From assembly GCA_002167215.1 (NCBI GenBank), contig NHDS01000001.1, positions 1-48,261 on the forward strand: a stretch of DNA of 48,261 nucleotides, read 5' to 3'. Of this stretch, positions 15,727 to 24,854 are shown piece by piece. The stretch's first letter is position 1; each line of letters starts with the position of its first letter. The position numbers and the translations under genes were made by a program. This DNA is from Pelagibacteraceae bacterium TMED65 (GTDB taxonomy: Bacteria > Pseudomonadota > Alphaproteobacteria > TMED127). The notes under the pieces are model-generated. The model had not been told where the DNA came from and ran no database searches. It saw only the letters and a list, made by a program, of their open reading frames with translations.

Positions 15727-16932
15727 TTGAGTAGATTAATCACATTATTTTATTGGATAAGTTATTTTCTTTTAACAATTCCTAGTGCATTAATATTAAT
15801 ATTTATTTTAATTTTAAGACCATTACTAAAAATCAAGGTTACTCCTATTATGACACATAGATTTGGACACTTATGTCTTAATCCAGCAATTTACATTTTT
15901 CAGAAAAAGGAAAGAAGTTTAGATTTATTTTTCCCACACAGGTTAGGCATTTGTAATAAAATAATTTACAAATTTTGGAAAAAGAAAATTCAAATCTTTC
16001 CTCATTTAATCTTGAAACCCTTATACGATCTTATTAAAATATTAAAACTTGAAAAGAATTTTTCATGTAGTGACTTCCCATATAATGATAGAGATATAAA
16101 TTATTTAATACAAAAAAATAAGAAGCTTTCAATACTCAGTCAATTAGAAAAAAATGAATGTATAAAAGTTTTACAAAAAAAAAATTTGTTTGATAGAAAA
16201 ATAATTTGTTTATTTGTCAGAGATGATAATTATCTACGAAAATATGGGAAAAAATCGTGGTATTATTTATCACACAAAAACGTTGATTTAAATTTGTTTA
16301 AGCCTTCAATAAATTTTTTAATTAAAAAAGGTTATACAGTTTTTAGAATGGGAGCTGAAAGGGGAAAAAAAATCAAAATTAATAGTAAATTTTATTTTGA
16401 TTATGCCAACTCTGATATTAGAAGCGAACTAATGGATATTTTTTTATCAGATGCTTGTTATTTTTGTATTCAAACTGGCACAGGAGGCGCTGCAGCAGCT
16501 CAAATATTAAAAAAACCCATATTAGAGATAAATACTCCAGCTCATCAAATGATGACATACTTAAAAAATTCTGTTCTGTTAACGAAACATTTATATTCAA
16601 TTAAAAAAAGAAAGTATTTAAGCTTAAAAGAACTTATGAATTATGATCCATATTCTGTGATTAAACGAACTTCATTAGATAAACTTGGAATAAAAGTAGT
16701 AGAAAATTCTTCAACAGAAATTTTAGAGACTGTCAAAGAAATTGAGAAAAGAACTTCAAATTTGTGGAAAATTTCAAATGTTGAAAAAAAATTAAAAATA
16801 AGATTTTCATCCATGTTTAATTTGAATATGAAAAATTTGAAAGAAAATGCGAACATAAGATTTCATGGTAAAAAAATCAAAGCTAATATGAGTTTGTATT
16901 TTATGAAAAAAAATAAATATTGGCTAAATTAA
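15727..16932 (+). CDS. TIGR04372-like putative glycosyltransferase
   Basis: This 401-residue protein resembles the TIGR04372 glycosyltransferase group found in surface-polysaccharide loci. Visible features are an N-terminal hydrophobic segment (6-32), a CLFVRDDNYL motif near 160-170 with the later FRMGAERG, YFDYANSDIRSE, and a C-terminal donor-site-like QTGTGGAAAAQILKKPILEIN. Overall this is a GT-B-like plan. The start is TTG 15727, 12 bp after the SIS gene; the next ATG would delete the membrane segment, so I keep the TTG. It ends 2 bp before the ATG of the HAD phosphatase. Sugar and acceptor are unknown. Confidence 0.68.
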   Translation: MSRLITLFYWISYFLLTIPSALILIFILILRPLLKIKVTPIMTHRFGHLCLNPAIYIFQKKERSLDLFFPHRLGICNKIIYKFWKKKIQIFPHLILKPLYDLIKILKLEKNFSCSDFPYNDRDINYLIQKNKKLSILSQLEKNECIKVLQKKNLFDRKIICLFVRDDNYLRKYGKKSWYYLSHKNVDLNLFKPSINFLIKKGYTVFRMGAERGKKIKINSKFYFDYANSDIRSELMDIFLSDACYFCIQTGTGGAAAAQILKKPILEINTPAHQMMTYLKNSVLLTKHLYSIKKRKYLSLKELMNYDPYSVIKRTSLDKLGIKVVENSSTEILETVKEIEKRTSNLWKISNVEKKLKIRFSSMFNLNMKNLKENANIRFHGKKIKANMSLYFMKKNKYWLN

Positions 16933-16934
16933 TA

Positions 16935-17288
16935 ATGAGAAAGATAAAAACAATATGTTTTGATTTAGATAATACGCTGTGTTCTACCAAAGGAAACCTT
17001 TATCTAAAATCAAAACCAATTAAAAAAAACATAGAAGTTGTAAACAAACTATACAAAAAAGGTTTTGTTATAAAAATTTTCACATCAAGGTTTATGGGAA
17101 GAAGTAATGAAAATATAAAAAAAGCAAAAAAAAAAGGATTGTTGATTACAACTAAGCAACTAAAAAAATGGAAAATTTCATATCACAAATTAATAATGGG
17201 TAAGCCTTCTTATGATCTTATAATTGATGACAAATCTTTTAGCTACAACAAAAGCTGGGCATCTAAGATCAAAAAAAAATATTTATAA
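16935..17288 (+). CDS. Small HAD-family phosphatase (capsule biosynthesis type)
   Basis: This protein of about 117 residues is a cap-less HAD hydrolase. It shows the nucleophile motif FDLDNTLC (DxDxT), FTSRFMGRS for motif II, a Lys before the last loop (MGKPSYD) and IIDDKSF for motif IV. It is similar in size to EcbF/BcbF-type capsule phosphatases and could serve as the GmhB-like phosphatase in the heptose-type set with the HldE-like fusion and the SIS isomerase. The frame runs back to TTG 16920, inside the preceding gene, but ATG 16935 directly after the upstream stop is the better start. Confidence 0.75.
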   Translation: MRKIKTICFDLDNTLCSTKGNLYLKSKPIKKNIEVVNKLYKKGFVIKIFTSRFMGRSNENIKKAKKKGLLITTKQLKKWKISYHKLIMGKPSYDLIIDDKSFSYNKSWASKIKKKYL

Positions 17289-17294
17289 AATAAA

Positions 17295-19067
17295 TTGATA
17301 AAAAAAGTAAATACATATCTTAACTTACGACAAAAATTTCTTTTGTCTGCAGTTCTAATTTCTTATTTTCTAATAAGCTTTTTAGAGGTTTTAAGTATTG
17401 GAACAATCCCAGTTCTGATTTCATATATTTTAAAACCTAGTATATTTTTAGACAGAATCGAAAATATAGATTTAAAAATTTTTCTAACAGAATATTTTGA
17501 AAATTATACTCAAAATGAACTTCTTTTAAGAGGTTGCGTAATCATATTTTTTTTATTTTTATTTAAAAATATTTTTACTTTTCTTGTCAATTTTTTAGAA
17601 GGTATAACAAATAGAAATATTAAATACTCAATAAATCATAAATTATTTACATTCTATCTTTATTCAAATTATAATTTTCATTTGAATACAAATCCCTCAA
17701 TTGTTCTAAGAAATATAAATGCTTCATCAACCGCAGCAAACTCAATTACATCTTTGATGATGGCATCAAGAGAAGTTATAATAATCTTTGGATTAATATG
17801 TTTATTAATTTATTCTGGATTTTTAACAACACTGTCACTTTTGTTCATAATTTTTTTAGTGATGGCCTGTGGTTTTTTATTAATAAATCGAATTTTGATT
17901 AAAAAAAGTAAAGAGTCAGCTAATTTTCAATCTTCACAAATTAAGACAATCAATCAATTTATTGGTTCTATCGTAGACATAAAAATAAAAGGAAAAGAAA
18001 AATTCTTTTCAAATTTATACTCAGATAATATTTTCAAATACGAAACAATTAATTTATTTATGAAAATTATAAAATCGATACCTAAGTTGTTAATCGAAAT
18101 TTTAGCTATTAGTGGCTTATTAATAATAATTGTTGTATATTCAATTAATTACAACGATCTTAGCGAAATAGTGCCCTTTTTGGCTTTAATAACTTTGTCA
18201 TTGTTAAGAATACTACCCTCCACCATGGGTGCTGTAAATGCTTTAACTGATCTAAGATTTCAAAAAGTCTATTTTGATTTAATTTACAAAGATTTGGTTA
18301 GTCTTAAGAAAATGAATATAAAAAATCCAAATAAATATGTAAATAAAGAATATGAATTTAGGGATAATATAATTTTAAAAAATATAAAATTTAATTACAA
18401 AGATTTAAATTCAAAGTTTATCGAAAATATTAATTTTGAAATTCACAAAGGAAAAAAAATTGGAATTGTCGGTAAATCAGGATCAGGAAAAAGCACTTTA
18501 TTGAACATTATCTTGGGCCTTCTTAAACCTCAAAATGGTACAATTCAAATTAATCACGATAATGTAAAATTAGATGAAAATTCTAGAATAGTTTGGAAAA
18601 ATTTATCATATATTCCTCAAGATATTTATCTTCTTGATGACACTATTCTGAGAAATATTGCTTTTGGTGTTTCTGATAAAAATATAGATATTGAAAGAGT
18701 AAAAAAAATTGTGAAAATTTGTGAAATTGATAAATTTTTAAATAAACAAAAAGAAGGGTTGAATACATTTATTGGTAACAGAGGTATAAGAATTTCTGGA
18801 GGTCAAAAACAAAGAGTAGGATTTGCAAGAGCATTGTATAACAATCCAAATATCTTATTTTTAGATGAAGCAACAAGTAATCTTGACAGTGAAACTGAAC
18901 AAAAAATAATTGAAAACATTCTAAAATCTTTCAAAGAAATTACTATAATTTCAATAACACATAAATTGATTAACCTTAAAAATTTCGATGAAATAGTTTT
19001 GCTGGAAAATGGAAAAATTTTACATAAAGGATCTTATCAGGAAATACTAGAAAAATATGAAACTTAA
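17295..19067 (+). CDS. ABC transporter permease-ATPase (PglK/MsbA-like flippase)
   Basis: This 590-residue half transporter has an N-terminal six-helix membrane domain (about 1-330, e.g. hydrophobic runs at 14-46, 75-97, 155-200, 265-300) and a C-terminal ATPase. The ATPase carries Walker A GKSGSGKST, Q-loop YIPQDIY, signature ISGGQKQR, Walker B ILFLDEATSNLD and the switch His ITHK. Homologues of this type flip lipid-linked oligosaccharides (PglK) or lipid A core (MsbA). As the only transporter in the island, it is the best candidate flippase. The start is TTG 17295, 6 bp after the HAD gene. Overlaps the following dehydrogenase by 11 bp. Confidence 0.88.
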   Translation: MIKKVNTYLNLRQKFLLSAVLISYFLISFLEVLSIGTIPVLISYILKPSIFLDRIENIDLKIFLTEYFENYTQNELLLRGCVIIFFLFLFKNIFTFLVNFLEGITNRNIKYSINHKLFTFYLYSNYNFHLNTNPSIVLRNINASSTAANSITSLMMASREVIIIFGLICLLIYSGFLTTLSLLFIIFLVMACGFLLINRILIKKSKESANFQSSQIKTINQFIGSIVDIKIKGKEKFFSNLYSDNIFKYETINLFMKIIKSIPKLLIEILAISGLLIIIVVYSINYNDLSEIVPFLALITLSLLRILPSTMGAVNALTDLRFQKVYFDLIYKDLVSLKKMNIKNPNKYVNKEYEFRDNIILKNIKFNYKDLNSKFIENINFEIHKGKKIGIVGKSGSGKSTLLNIILGLLKPQNGTIQINHDNVKLDENSRIVWKNLSYIPQDIYLLDDTILRNIAFGVSDKNIDIERVKKIVKICEIDKFLNKQKEGLNTFIGNRGIRISGGQKQRVGFARALYNNPNILFLDEATSNLDSETEQKIIENILKSFKEITIISITHKLINLKNFDEIVLLENGKILHKGSYQEILEKYET

Positions 19068-20310
19068 AAAAAAAAATATTTTAGGAATAGTTGGTCTTGG
19101 ATATGTAGGATTGCCATTAGCTTTTGAATTCTCAAAATATTTTGAGGTGATTGGTTTTGACATTAATAAAAATAGAGTAAAAGAGCTGAGAAATAACTTT
19201 GATGAAAATAATGAAATTTCAAATTCAAAACTTAAAAATTCAAAAGTAAAATATAGTTCTAGTCCTGATGATTTGAAAAAATGCAATATATTTATAATTA
19301 CAGTTCCAACCCCAGTTTTAAAAAATAAAAAACCAGATTTAAGACCATTAAAAAATAGCAGTATATTAGTTGCAAAGTATTTAAAAAAAAACTCAATTGT
19401 AATTTATGAGTCTACAGTGTTCCCGGGATGTACAGAGGAAGTGTGTGTACCTTTATTAGCTAAATTTTCTGAACTAAAATATAATATTGATTTCTTTTGT
19501 GGTTATTCGCCAGAAAGAATAAATTTTGGTGATAAAAAACATACCTTAACAAGCATAAAAAAAATAACTAGTGGATCTTCGCCTCAAATCTCAAATATAA
19601 TTGATAAACTATATGCAAGAATAATTAAAGCTGGAACATATAAGGCCAAAAGTATTAAAGTTGCAGAAACTGCAAAAGTAATTGAAAATACTCAAAGAGA
19701 TTTAAACATTGCCCTTGTTAACGAGTTTTCAATGATATTCGATAGACTAAATATTAAAACTACAGATGTTCTCAAAGCTGCATTAACAAAATGGAATTTT
19801 TTAGATTTTAAACCTGGTCTTGTTGGTGGACATTGCATCGGGGTTGATCCTTATTACCTTACCTTTAAATCAAAAAAAATCGGTTATAATCCGAAATTAA
19901 TTTTAAGAGGAAGAAAAATTAATGATGAATTTCCTAAATATATAGCAAATAAAATTTCTAAAAAATTCAAAAAAAAATCTAAAATTTTATTTATGGGGGC
20001 ATCATTTAAAAATGATATTCCTGATTATAGAAATTCTAAATCCCTAAGTTTGTACAAATTATTAAATAAAAAATATAACGTTGACATATATGATCCTTTA
20101 ATTGATCCAAATAAATTTTTTAAAGACCAAAAAATTAAAATGCTCAAAAAAATAAAAAAAAATTATTATGATGTAATCATTATATCTGTTCAACACATGA
20201 AGATAAAAAGAATGGGTTTGAAAAAAATTTTAAAATTTGGAAAAAAAAATTCGTTGTTTTTTGATATATTTGATTTGTTCAAATCAAAGATTAACCAATG
20301 GTCACTTTAA
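19057..20310 (+). CDS. Nucleotide-sugar 6-dehydrogenase (TviB/WbpA-like)
   Basis: This 417-residue UDP-glucose/GDP-mannose dehydrogenase family member makes a UDP-hexuronic acid by two NAD-dependent oxidations. It has GLGYVGLPLAFEF in the N-terminal Rossmann domain, the VPTP motif with ESTVFPGCTEE, the central-domain SPERINFGD and AKVIENTQRDLNIAL, and the catalytic cysteine in GGHCIGVDPYYL. The GxHCI-DPYYL form and ESTVxPG are typical of the UDP-N-acetylhexosamine dehydrogenases TviB/WbpA rather than UDP-glucose dehydrogenase. The Gfo/Idh and DegT genes downstream support a WbpA-B-E-like route to an aminated uronic acid. Confidence 0.88.
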   Translation: MKLKKKNILGIVGLGYVGLPLAFEFSKYFEVIGFDINKNRVKELRNNFDENNEISNSKLKNSKVKYSSSPDDLKKCNIFIITVPTPVLKNKKPDLRPLKNSSILVAKYLKKNSIVIYESTVFPGCTEEVCVPLLAKFSELKYNIDFFCGYSPERINFGDKKHTLTSIKKITSGSSPQISNIIDKLYARIIKAGTYKAKSIKVAETAKVIENTQRDLNIALVNEFSMIFDRLNIKTTDVLKAALTKWNFLDFKPGLVGGHCIGVDPYYLTFKSKKIGYNPKLILRGRKINDEFPKYIANKISKKFKKKSKILFMGASFKNDIPDYRNSKSLSLYKLLNKKYNVDIYDPLIDPNKFFKDQKIKMLKKIKKNYYDVIIISVQHMKIKRMGLKKILKFGKKNSLFFDIFDLFKSKINQWSL

Positions 20311-20316
20311 TTTTTA

Positions 20317-20988
20317 ATGAAAATTTTTATACAAGCAAGAACAAGCTCAAAAAGATTACCAGGTAAAGTTTTTAAAACCTTAATAAATAAAAATCATTCA
20401 CTTGATTTACTAATTTATAAATTATCAAAATTATTTTCAAAAAAAAGAATCGTTATATTAACCTCAAAGAATAAATCAGATGATGCAATTCAAAAGTATT
20501 GTAAGAAAAATAAGATTAATTATTTCAGAGGATCATTAAAAAATGTTGCTGGAAGATTTTTAGAAGCTTTAAAAGTTTATAGATGTAAATACTTTATGCG
20601 AGTTTCTGCTGATAGTCCGTTACTAGATATGAATATAATTAAAATATTTATTAAGTATATTAAAAGCAATAAATTTGATATTATTACAAATGTTAATCCT
20701 AGGACATTCCCAAAAGGACAATCAGTAGAGATAGTTAAAAGTCAAACCTTCATTGATAATTTTAAAAGATTCAAATCAAAAAAAAATTTTGAGCATGTGA
20801 CAAATTTTTTTTATAATTTTGAAAGCAATTTTAAAATCAAAAATATAAAATACGGTAAAAATTTAAGTAAAATTAGCTTGGCACTTGATACAAAAAAAGA
20901 TTTATTAAGAATAAGAAAAATTTTGAACATTTCTAAAAAAGTAGATACTGATTTTTTTAAATATGTCTCAATAGCTAAAAAACTTTAA
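20317..20988 (+). CDS. Cytidylyltransferase-family protein (SpsF-like)
   Basis: This 223-residue GT-A-fold nucleotidyltransferase belongs to the SpsF/NeuA/KdsB superfamily. It has the N-terminal nucleotide-binding motif FIQARTSSKRLPGK (ARxxSxRxPGK), YFRGSLKNVAGRF, and FMRVSADSPLLD for the metal-binding Asp. The NeuA-type late motifs are weaker. Such proteins activate a sugar or polyol phosphate with CTP. It lies 6 bp after the dehydrogenase and 1 bp before the Gfo/Idh gene, so it may activate the sugar made by this sub-cluster. Substrate not determined. Confidence 0.78.
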   Translation: MKIFIQARTSSKRLPGKVFKTLINKNHSLDLLIYKLSKLFSKKRIVILTSKNKSDDAIQKYCKKNKINYFRGSLKNVAGRFLEALKVYRCKYFMRVSADSPLLDMNIIKIFIKYIKSNKFDIITNVNPRTFPKGQSVEIVKSQTFIDNFKRFKSKKNFEHVTNFFYNFESNFKIKNIKYGKNLSKISLALDTKKDLLRIRKILNISKKVDTDFFKYVSIAKKL

Positions 20989-20989
20989 G

Positions 20990-21982
20990 ATGAATAGAAA
21001 AATAAATATTGGAGTTATAGGTTTAGGAATAGGTTTAAAGCATTTATCAAATTTAATGAAAAATGTAAATGTAAATCAAATATTTGTGTTTGATAAAAAT
21101 AAACACAAATCTTATGAAGAAAAAAAAAAATTTAAAAATATTAAAATTTGTAAAAATGAAAATGACCTTTTTAAAAATAATAATATTAATCTAATTTGTG
21201 TTTGTTCATATGACAATTTCCATTTTTCTCATGTTAAAAAATCAATTTTATCTAAAAAAGATATTTTTGTTGAGAAACCGCTTTGCCTTAAAACTAGAGA
21301 GCTTAAAATTATAAAAACATTAGTAAAAAAAAATAATGTTAATATTTCATCTAATTTTGTTTTAAGACAAAATTCTTTCTTCAAAAATCTTAGAGATAAA
21401 ATTAAAAAAGGTTTTTTCGGTAAAATTTATCTCATAGAAGCAAATTATAATTATGGAAGATTGGATAAAATAACAAAAGGATGGAGGGGTAGAATAAGAA
21501 ATTATTCTGTTACAAGCGGCGGGGGTATACACTTAGTTGATTTAGTAAAACATCTTACAGAAAAAAAATTTCATAAAGTAATCTCCGAGGGAAATAATAT
21601 CTCTATTAAAAATAAAGGACTTAAATTCCCTGATTGTGTTTCATCAATTATTAGATTCAAAGATAGTTCTATTATGAATTTAACATCAAATTTTGGAAGT
21701 ATATCTCCACATCATCATTGTTTGAACATTTTTGGAACTAAAGGTTCTGGTGTTTATCAACTGAATAAACATTTTTTTATTTCAGATAAAAATAAAAATA
21801 AATTATTAACCTTTAAAAATGTTCAAAATAATAAAAAATTAATTTTAAAAAACTATATAAAAAAGATTATTTCAAAAAAAAAATCTGATAAAAAAAAGCT
21901 TATGTTTGATAGACAAGATTTATTTGAAACAACTAACATTTGTTTAAAAATAGATAGTTCTTTAAGAAAAAAAAATGGTTAA
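20990..21982 (+). CDS. Gfo/Idh/MocA family oxidoreductase (WbpB-like context)
   Basis: This 330-residue NAD-dependent oxidoreductase has the N-terminal Rossmann motif IGVIGLGIG, the signature FVEKPL (EKP) and a C-terminal sugar-binding domain with SGGGIHLVDLVKHL. In the WbpA-WbpB-WbpE route, the Gfo/Idh enzyme oxidises the C3 hydroxyl of UDP-GlcNAcA to give a 3-keto sugar for transamination. The neighbouring dehydrogenase and aminotransferase make that role likely here, although Gfo/Idh enzymes act on many sugars. The gene is 1 bp from the one before and 9 bp from the next. Confidence 0.84.
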   Translation: MNRKINIGVIGLGIGLKHLSNLMKNVNVNQIFVFDKNKHKSYEEKKKFKNIKICKNENDLFKNNNINLICVCSYDNFHFSHVKKSILSKKDIFVEKPLCLKTRELKIIKTLVKKNNVNISSNFVLRQNSFFKNLRDKIKKGFFGKIYLIEANYNYGRLDKITKGWRGRIRNYSVTSGGGIHLVDLVKHLTEKKFHKVISEGNNISIKNKGLKFPDCVSSIIRFKDSSIMNLTSNFGSISPHHHCLNIFGTKGSGVYQLNKHFFISDKNKNKLLTFKNVQNNKKLILKNYIKKIISKKKSDKKKLMFDRQDLFETTNICLKIDSSLRKKNG

Positions 21983-21991
21983 AAATATAAT

Positions 21992-23140
21992 ATGAATATC
22001 CCTTTTGGAAAACCAGCTATCGATTTTAAAGAAAAAAATTTAGTCAATAAAACACTAAACTCTCCAATTTTAGTTCATGGAAAAAACATGAATCAGTTTG
22101 AAAGGGATTTTGCAAGTTTTACTAAGGCTCCATACGCTTTAAGTGTATCATCTTGTACAGCAGCAATGCATTTATTTTATTTAGCTATTGGTTTAAAAAA
22201 AGGAGATGAAGTTATTGTTTCTTCTCAGACACACGTTGCAACAGCACATGCAATTGAACTTATGGGAGCTAAAGCAATCTTTGTAGACTCTGAGAAAAAA
22301 ACAGGAAATATTAACATTAGTAAAATAAAGAATAAAATTAACAAAAAAACAAAAGCAATCTCTGTTGTTCATTATCTAGGAATTCCAGTTTTTATGGATA
22401 AAGTAATAAGATTAGCAAAAAAATTCAATTTATTCGTTTTAGAGGATTGTGCATTAGCACTTGGCACAAAATATAAAAATAAGCACGTTGGTTTATATGG
22501 AGACGCAGGGGCATTCTCTTTTTATCCAGCCAAACATATGACAACAGCTGAGGGCGGCATGATAATTCTTAAAAATAAGAAACTTTATGAAAAAATAAAG
22601 ATGATCAGAGGAATAGGTGTGAACAAAGCATTTAATCAAAGAAAATATCCAGGGATTTATAATGTGCCCTTGTTAGGATTAAATTATAGATTAAGTGAAA
22701 TAAGTAGTGCAATAGGTATTGAGCAATTAAAAAAGCTTAAAAATTTTATCAGTATAAGGAAAAAAAATTACAAATATTACCTGAAAAAAATTAAGTACTT
22801 GCACAGCAATATACGCTCAATCGAAATAAAAATTCCTAAAGCGGAGATTTCTCCTTATTGTTTTCCGATGATATTTAATAATATTAATTTAAAGAAAAGA
22901 CAAAAAATTCTAATTTTATTGAAAAAGTATAAAATTGGATCTAGCGTTTATTATCCACATCCAGTCCCGAGACTAGATTTTTACAAAAAAAAATATGGAT
23001 ACAACAAAAAAAAATTTATTAATGCAGAAATATTTAGTGATAAAACGATTGTTTTTCCTGTAGCACCTCATATAAATTTTAAAAAAATAGATTATATATT
23101 TGCTTCGTTAAAAAAAATATTCAATAAAGTTAAACTATAA
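21992..23140 (+). CDS. DegT/DnrJ/EryC1 PLP-dependent sugar aminotransferase
   Basis: This 382-residue aminotransferase adds an amino group to a keto sugar. It has IPFGKPAID at the N-terminus, the VSSCTAAMHL cofactor-phosphate segment, VLEDCALALGTKY, and the PLP lysine in SFYPAKHMTTAEGG. Length is normal for the family (about 370-400). It directly follows the Gfo/Idh oxidoreductase, as WbpE-type enzymes often do, so the substrate is probably a 3-keto or 4-keto nucleotide sugar. It is intact, unlike the second DegT gene at 41498. Confidence 0.88.
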   Translation: MNIPFGKPAIDFKEKNLVNKTLNSPILVHGKNMNQFERDFASFTKAPYALSVSSCTAAMHLFYLAIGLKKGDEVIVSSQTHVATAHAIELMGAKAIFVDSEKKTGNINISKIKNKINKKTKAISVVHYLGIPVFMDKVIRLAKKFNLFVLEDCALALGTKYKNKHVGLYGDAGAFSFYPAKHMTTAEGGMIILKNKKLYEKIKMIRGIGVNKAFNQRKYPGIYNVPLLGLNYRLSEISSAIGIEQLKKLKNFISIRKKNYKYYLKKIKYLHSNIRSIEIKIPKAEISPYCFPMIFNNINLKKRQKILILLKKYKIGSSVYYPHPVPRLDFYKKKYGYNKKKFINAEIFSDKTIVFPVAPHINFKKIDYIFASLKKIFNKVKL

Positions 23141-23141
23141 A

Positions 23142-24155
23142 ATGAAAAATATTTTAATTCTTGGAGGATGTGGATTTATAGGTCACAATCTAGCACTAGA
23201 TCTTGCTGGGGAAAATTATAACATTACGATAGTTGATAGTCTTCAAATAAATAATTTATATTCGCTTGAAAACAATAGAGATAATCTGCCAAATCCTGAA
23301 CTTTCAAAAATTATTATTGAGGATAGATTATCTTTGTTAAAAAAGAATAAAATAAAATACATCATTCAAGATTTGAGAGACTATCATGCTACTTCGAGAA
23401 TTTTTACAGAGGTAAAACCAGATATTGTAATACATTTGGCTGCAGTATCCCATGCTAACAGATCAAATAAAGATCCACACACAACTTTTGATCACAGCTT
23501 AAGGACATTGGAAAATGCTCTTGATAATTCGAAAGATAATGTTGAAAAATTTATATATTTTTCGTCTAGTATGGTTTATGGGAACTTCAAAAGTAAAGAG
23601 GTTAACGAAGAAACACCCTGCGATCCATTGGGAATTTATGCAGCATTAAAATTTTCAGGTGAAAAGATAGTCAAATCCTACAGTCAAGTTTTTGATCTTA
23701 ATTATAGTATTGTAAGACCGTCCGCGCTCTATGGAGAAAGATGTATAAGTAGAAGAGTAGGACAAATATTTATTGAAAATGCATTAAGTGATATTGAAAT
23801 AAGAATTGATGGGGATGGTGAGGAAAAACTTGATTTTACTTACATAAATGATCTTGTTCAAGGGGTTAAAAAAATAATTTCCACAGAAAAATCTAGAAAC
23901 CAAATTTTCAATTTAACTTTTGGATCATCAAGAAAAATAAATGATATGTTAAATATTTTGAAAGAGAATTTTAAAGATTTAAAAGTTAAATATCAGCCAC
24001 GAGATAAATTGACTCCAATAAGAGGAACACTTAATATTGACAAAGCAAAGAGCTTATTAGGTTATGAGCCCGCATGGTCATTAGATAAAGGATACCCAAA
24101 TTATATAAATTGGTATAAGCGAATATATAAAGTTTATAACGAAAAAAATGGATAA
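23142..24155 (+). CDS. NAD-dependent epimerase/dehydratase (extended SDR)
   Basis: This 337-residue extended SDR has an intact GGCGFIG (8-14), HLAAVSHANRSN, YFSSSMVYG and YAALK as YxxxK. The sugar-binding region contains RPSALYGERCISRRVG and LDFTYINDLV. It is probably a nucleotide-sugar epimerase or dehydratase. It lies 1 bp after the aminotransferase and overlaps the GNAT gene by 8 bp, which ties it to the amino-sugar sub-cluster. The exact reaction is not clear from sequence alone. Confidence 0.83.
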   Translation: MKNILILGGCGFIGHNLALDLAGENYNITIVDSLQINNLYSLENNRDNLPNPELSKIIIEDRLSLLKKNKIKYIIQDLRDYHATSRIFTEVKPDIVIHLAAVSHANRSNKDPHTTFDHSLRTLENALDNSKDNVEKFIYFSSSMVYGNFKSKEVNEETPCDPLGIYAALKFSGEKIVKSYSQVFDLNYSIVRPSALYGERCISRRVGQIFIENALSDIEIRIDGDGEEKLDFTYINDLVQGVKKIISTEKSRNQIFNLTFGSSRKINDMLNILKENFKDLKVKYQPRDKLTPIRGTLNIDKAKSLLGYEPAWSLDKGYPNYINWYKRIYKVYNEKNG

Positions 24156-24834
24156 CTTCTTTCTCAAGGATAAATGGTTATCAAAAATTTTAAAAAAAAA
24201 AACTTACACAATAATAAATCCAAAAAAGAAAAAATTGATATACCCTAAGGACTCTGATTTTATTTTTTCCAAAATAGACAAAAAAGACCAAAAAACTATA
24301 AATTATTATTTATTGAATAACTTCAAAAAAATTAACACGAACATTATTTTTGAAAAAAAAATAAATGACAAAAAAAAATTAAATGAAGCCAATTTAAGAA
24401 ATGCAAAAAAAGAAGATTTAAAAAAAATTCAATCAATTGCCATTAAAAGTCTTATTAAGAGTAGATTTAATATAGATAAAAAAATAAAAAAAAAGGATGC
24501 TGTAAACATCAAAAAAGCTTGGGTTAATAACTTTTTTCAAAAAAAAAGAGGAAACGCATTACATGTTATTTTAATAAAAAAAGAAATTGTAGGATTTGTT
24601 CTTTTATTATTTAACAAAAAAAATTTAATAATTGATTTGATTGCATTAAGTAAAAATCAGCAAAACAAAGGCATAGGGAAAATATTAATAAATCAATTAG
24701 AGTTTATATATAAAAATAAATTTAAAAAAATAATTGTTGGAACACAATCAAATAATATTCAATCTATTAAATTCTATAAAAAGGTAGGATTTAAAAAGAT
24801 TAGAGAATTTGAAGTTCTTCATAAACATTTTTAG
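24148..24834 (+). CDS. GNAT family N-acetyltransferase
   Basis: This 228-residue protein has a C-terminal GNAT domain (about 90-228) with NLRNAKKEDLKKIQ as the first helix region, VGFVLLLF, the acetyl-CoA loop QQNKGIGKILI (Q/RxxGxG/A), and the closing SIKFYKKVGFKKI. The first 85 residues are Lys-rich with no motif I know. The likely role is N-acetylation of the amino sugar made by the DegT enzyme upstream, in the manner of WecD. It overlaps the SDR gene by 8 bp. Confidence 0.78.
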   Translation: MDNFFLKDKWLSKILKKKTYTIINPKKKKLIYPKDSDFIFSKIDKKDQKTINYYLLNNFKKINTNIIFEKKINDKKKLNEANLRNAKKEDLKKIQSIAIKSLIKSRFNIDKKIKKKDAVNIKKAWVNNFFQKKRGNALHVILIKKEIVGFVLLLFNKKNLIIDLIALSKNQQNKGIGKILINQLEFIYKNKFKKIIVGTQSNNIQSIKFYKKVGFKKIREFEVLHKHF

Positions 24835-24854
24835 CACCAAGAAAAATTTTTTAC

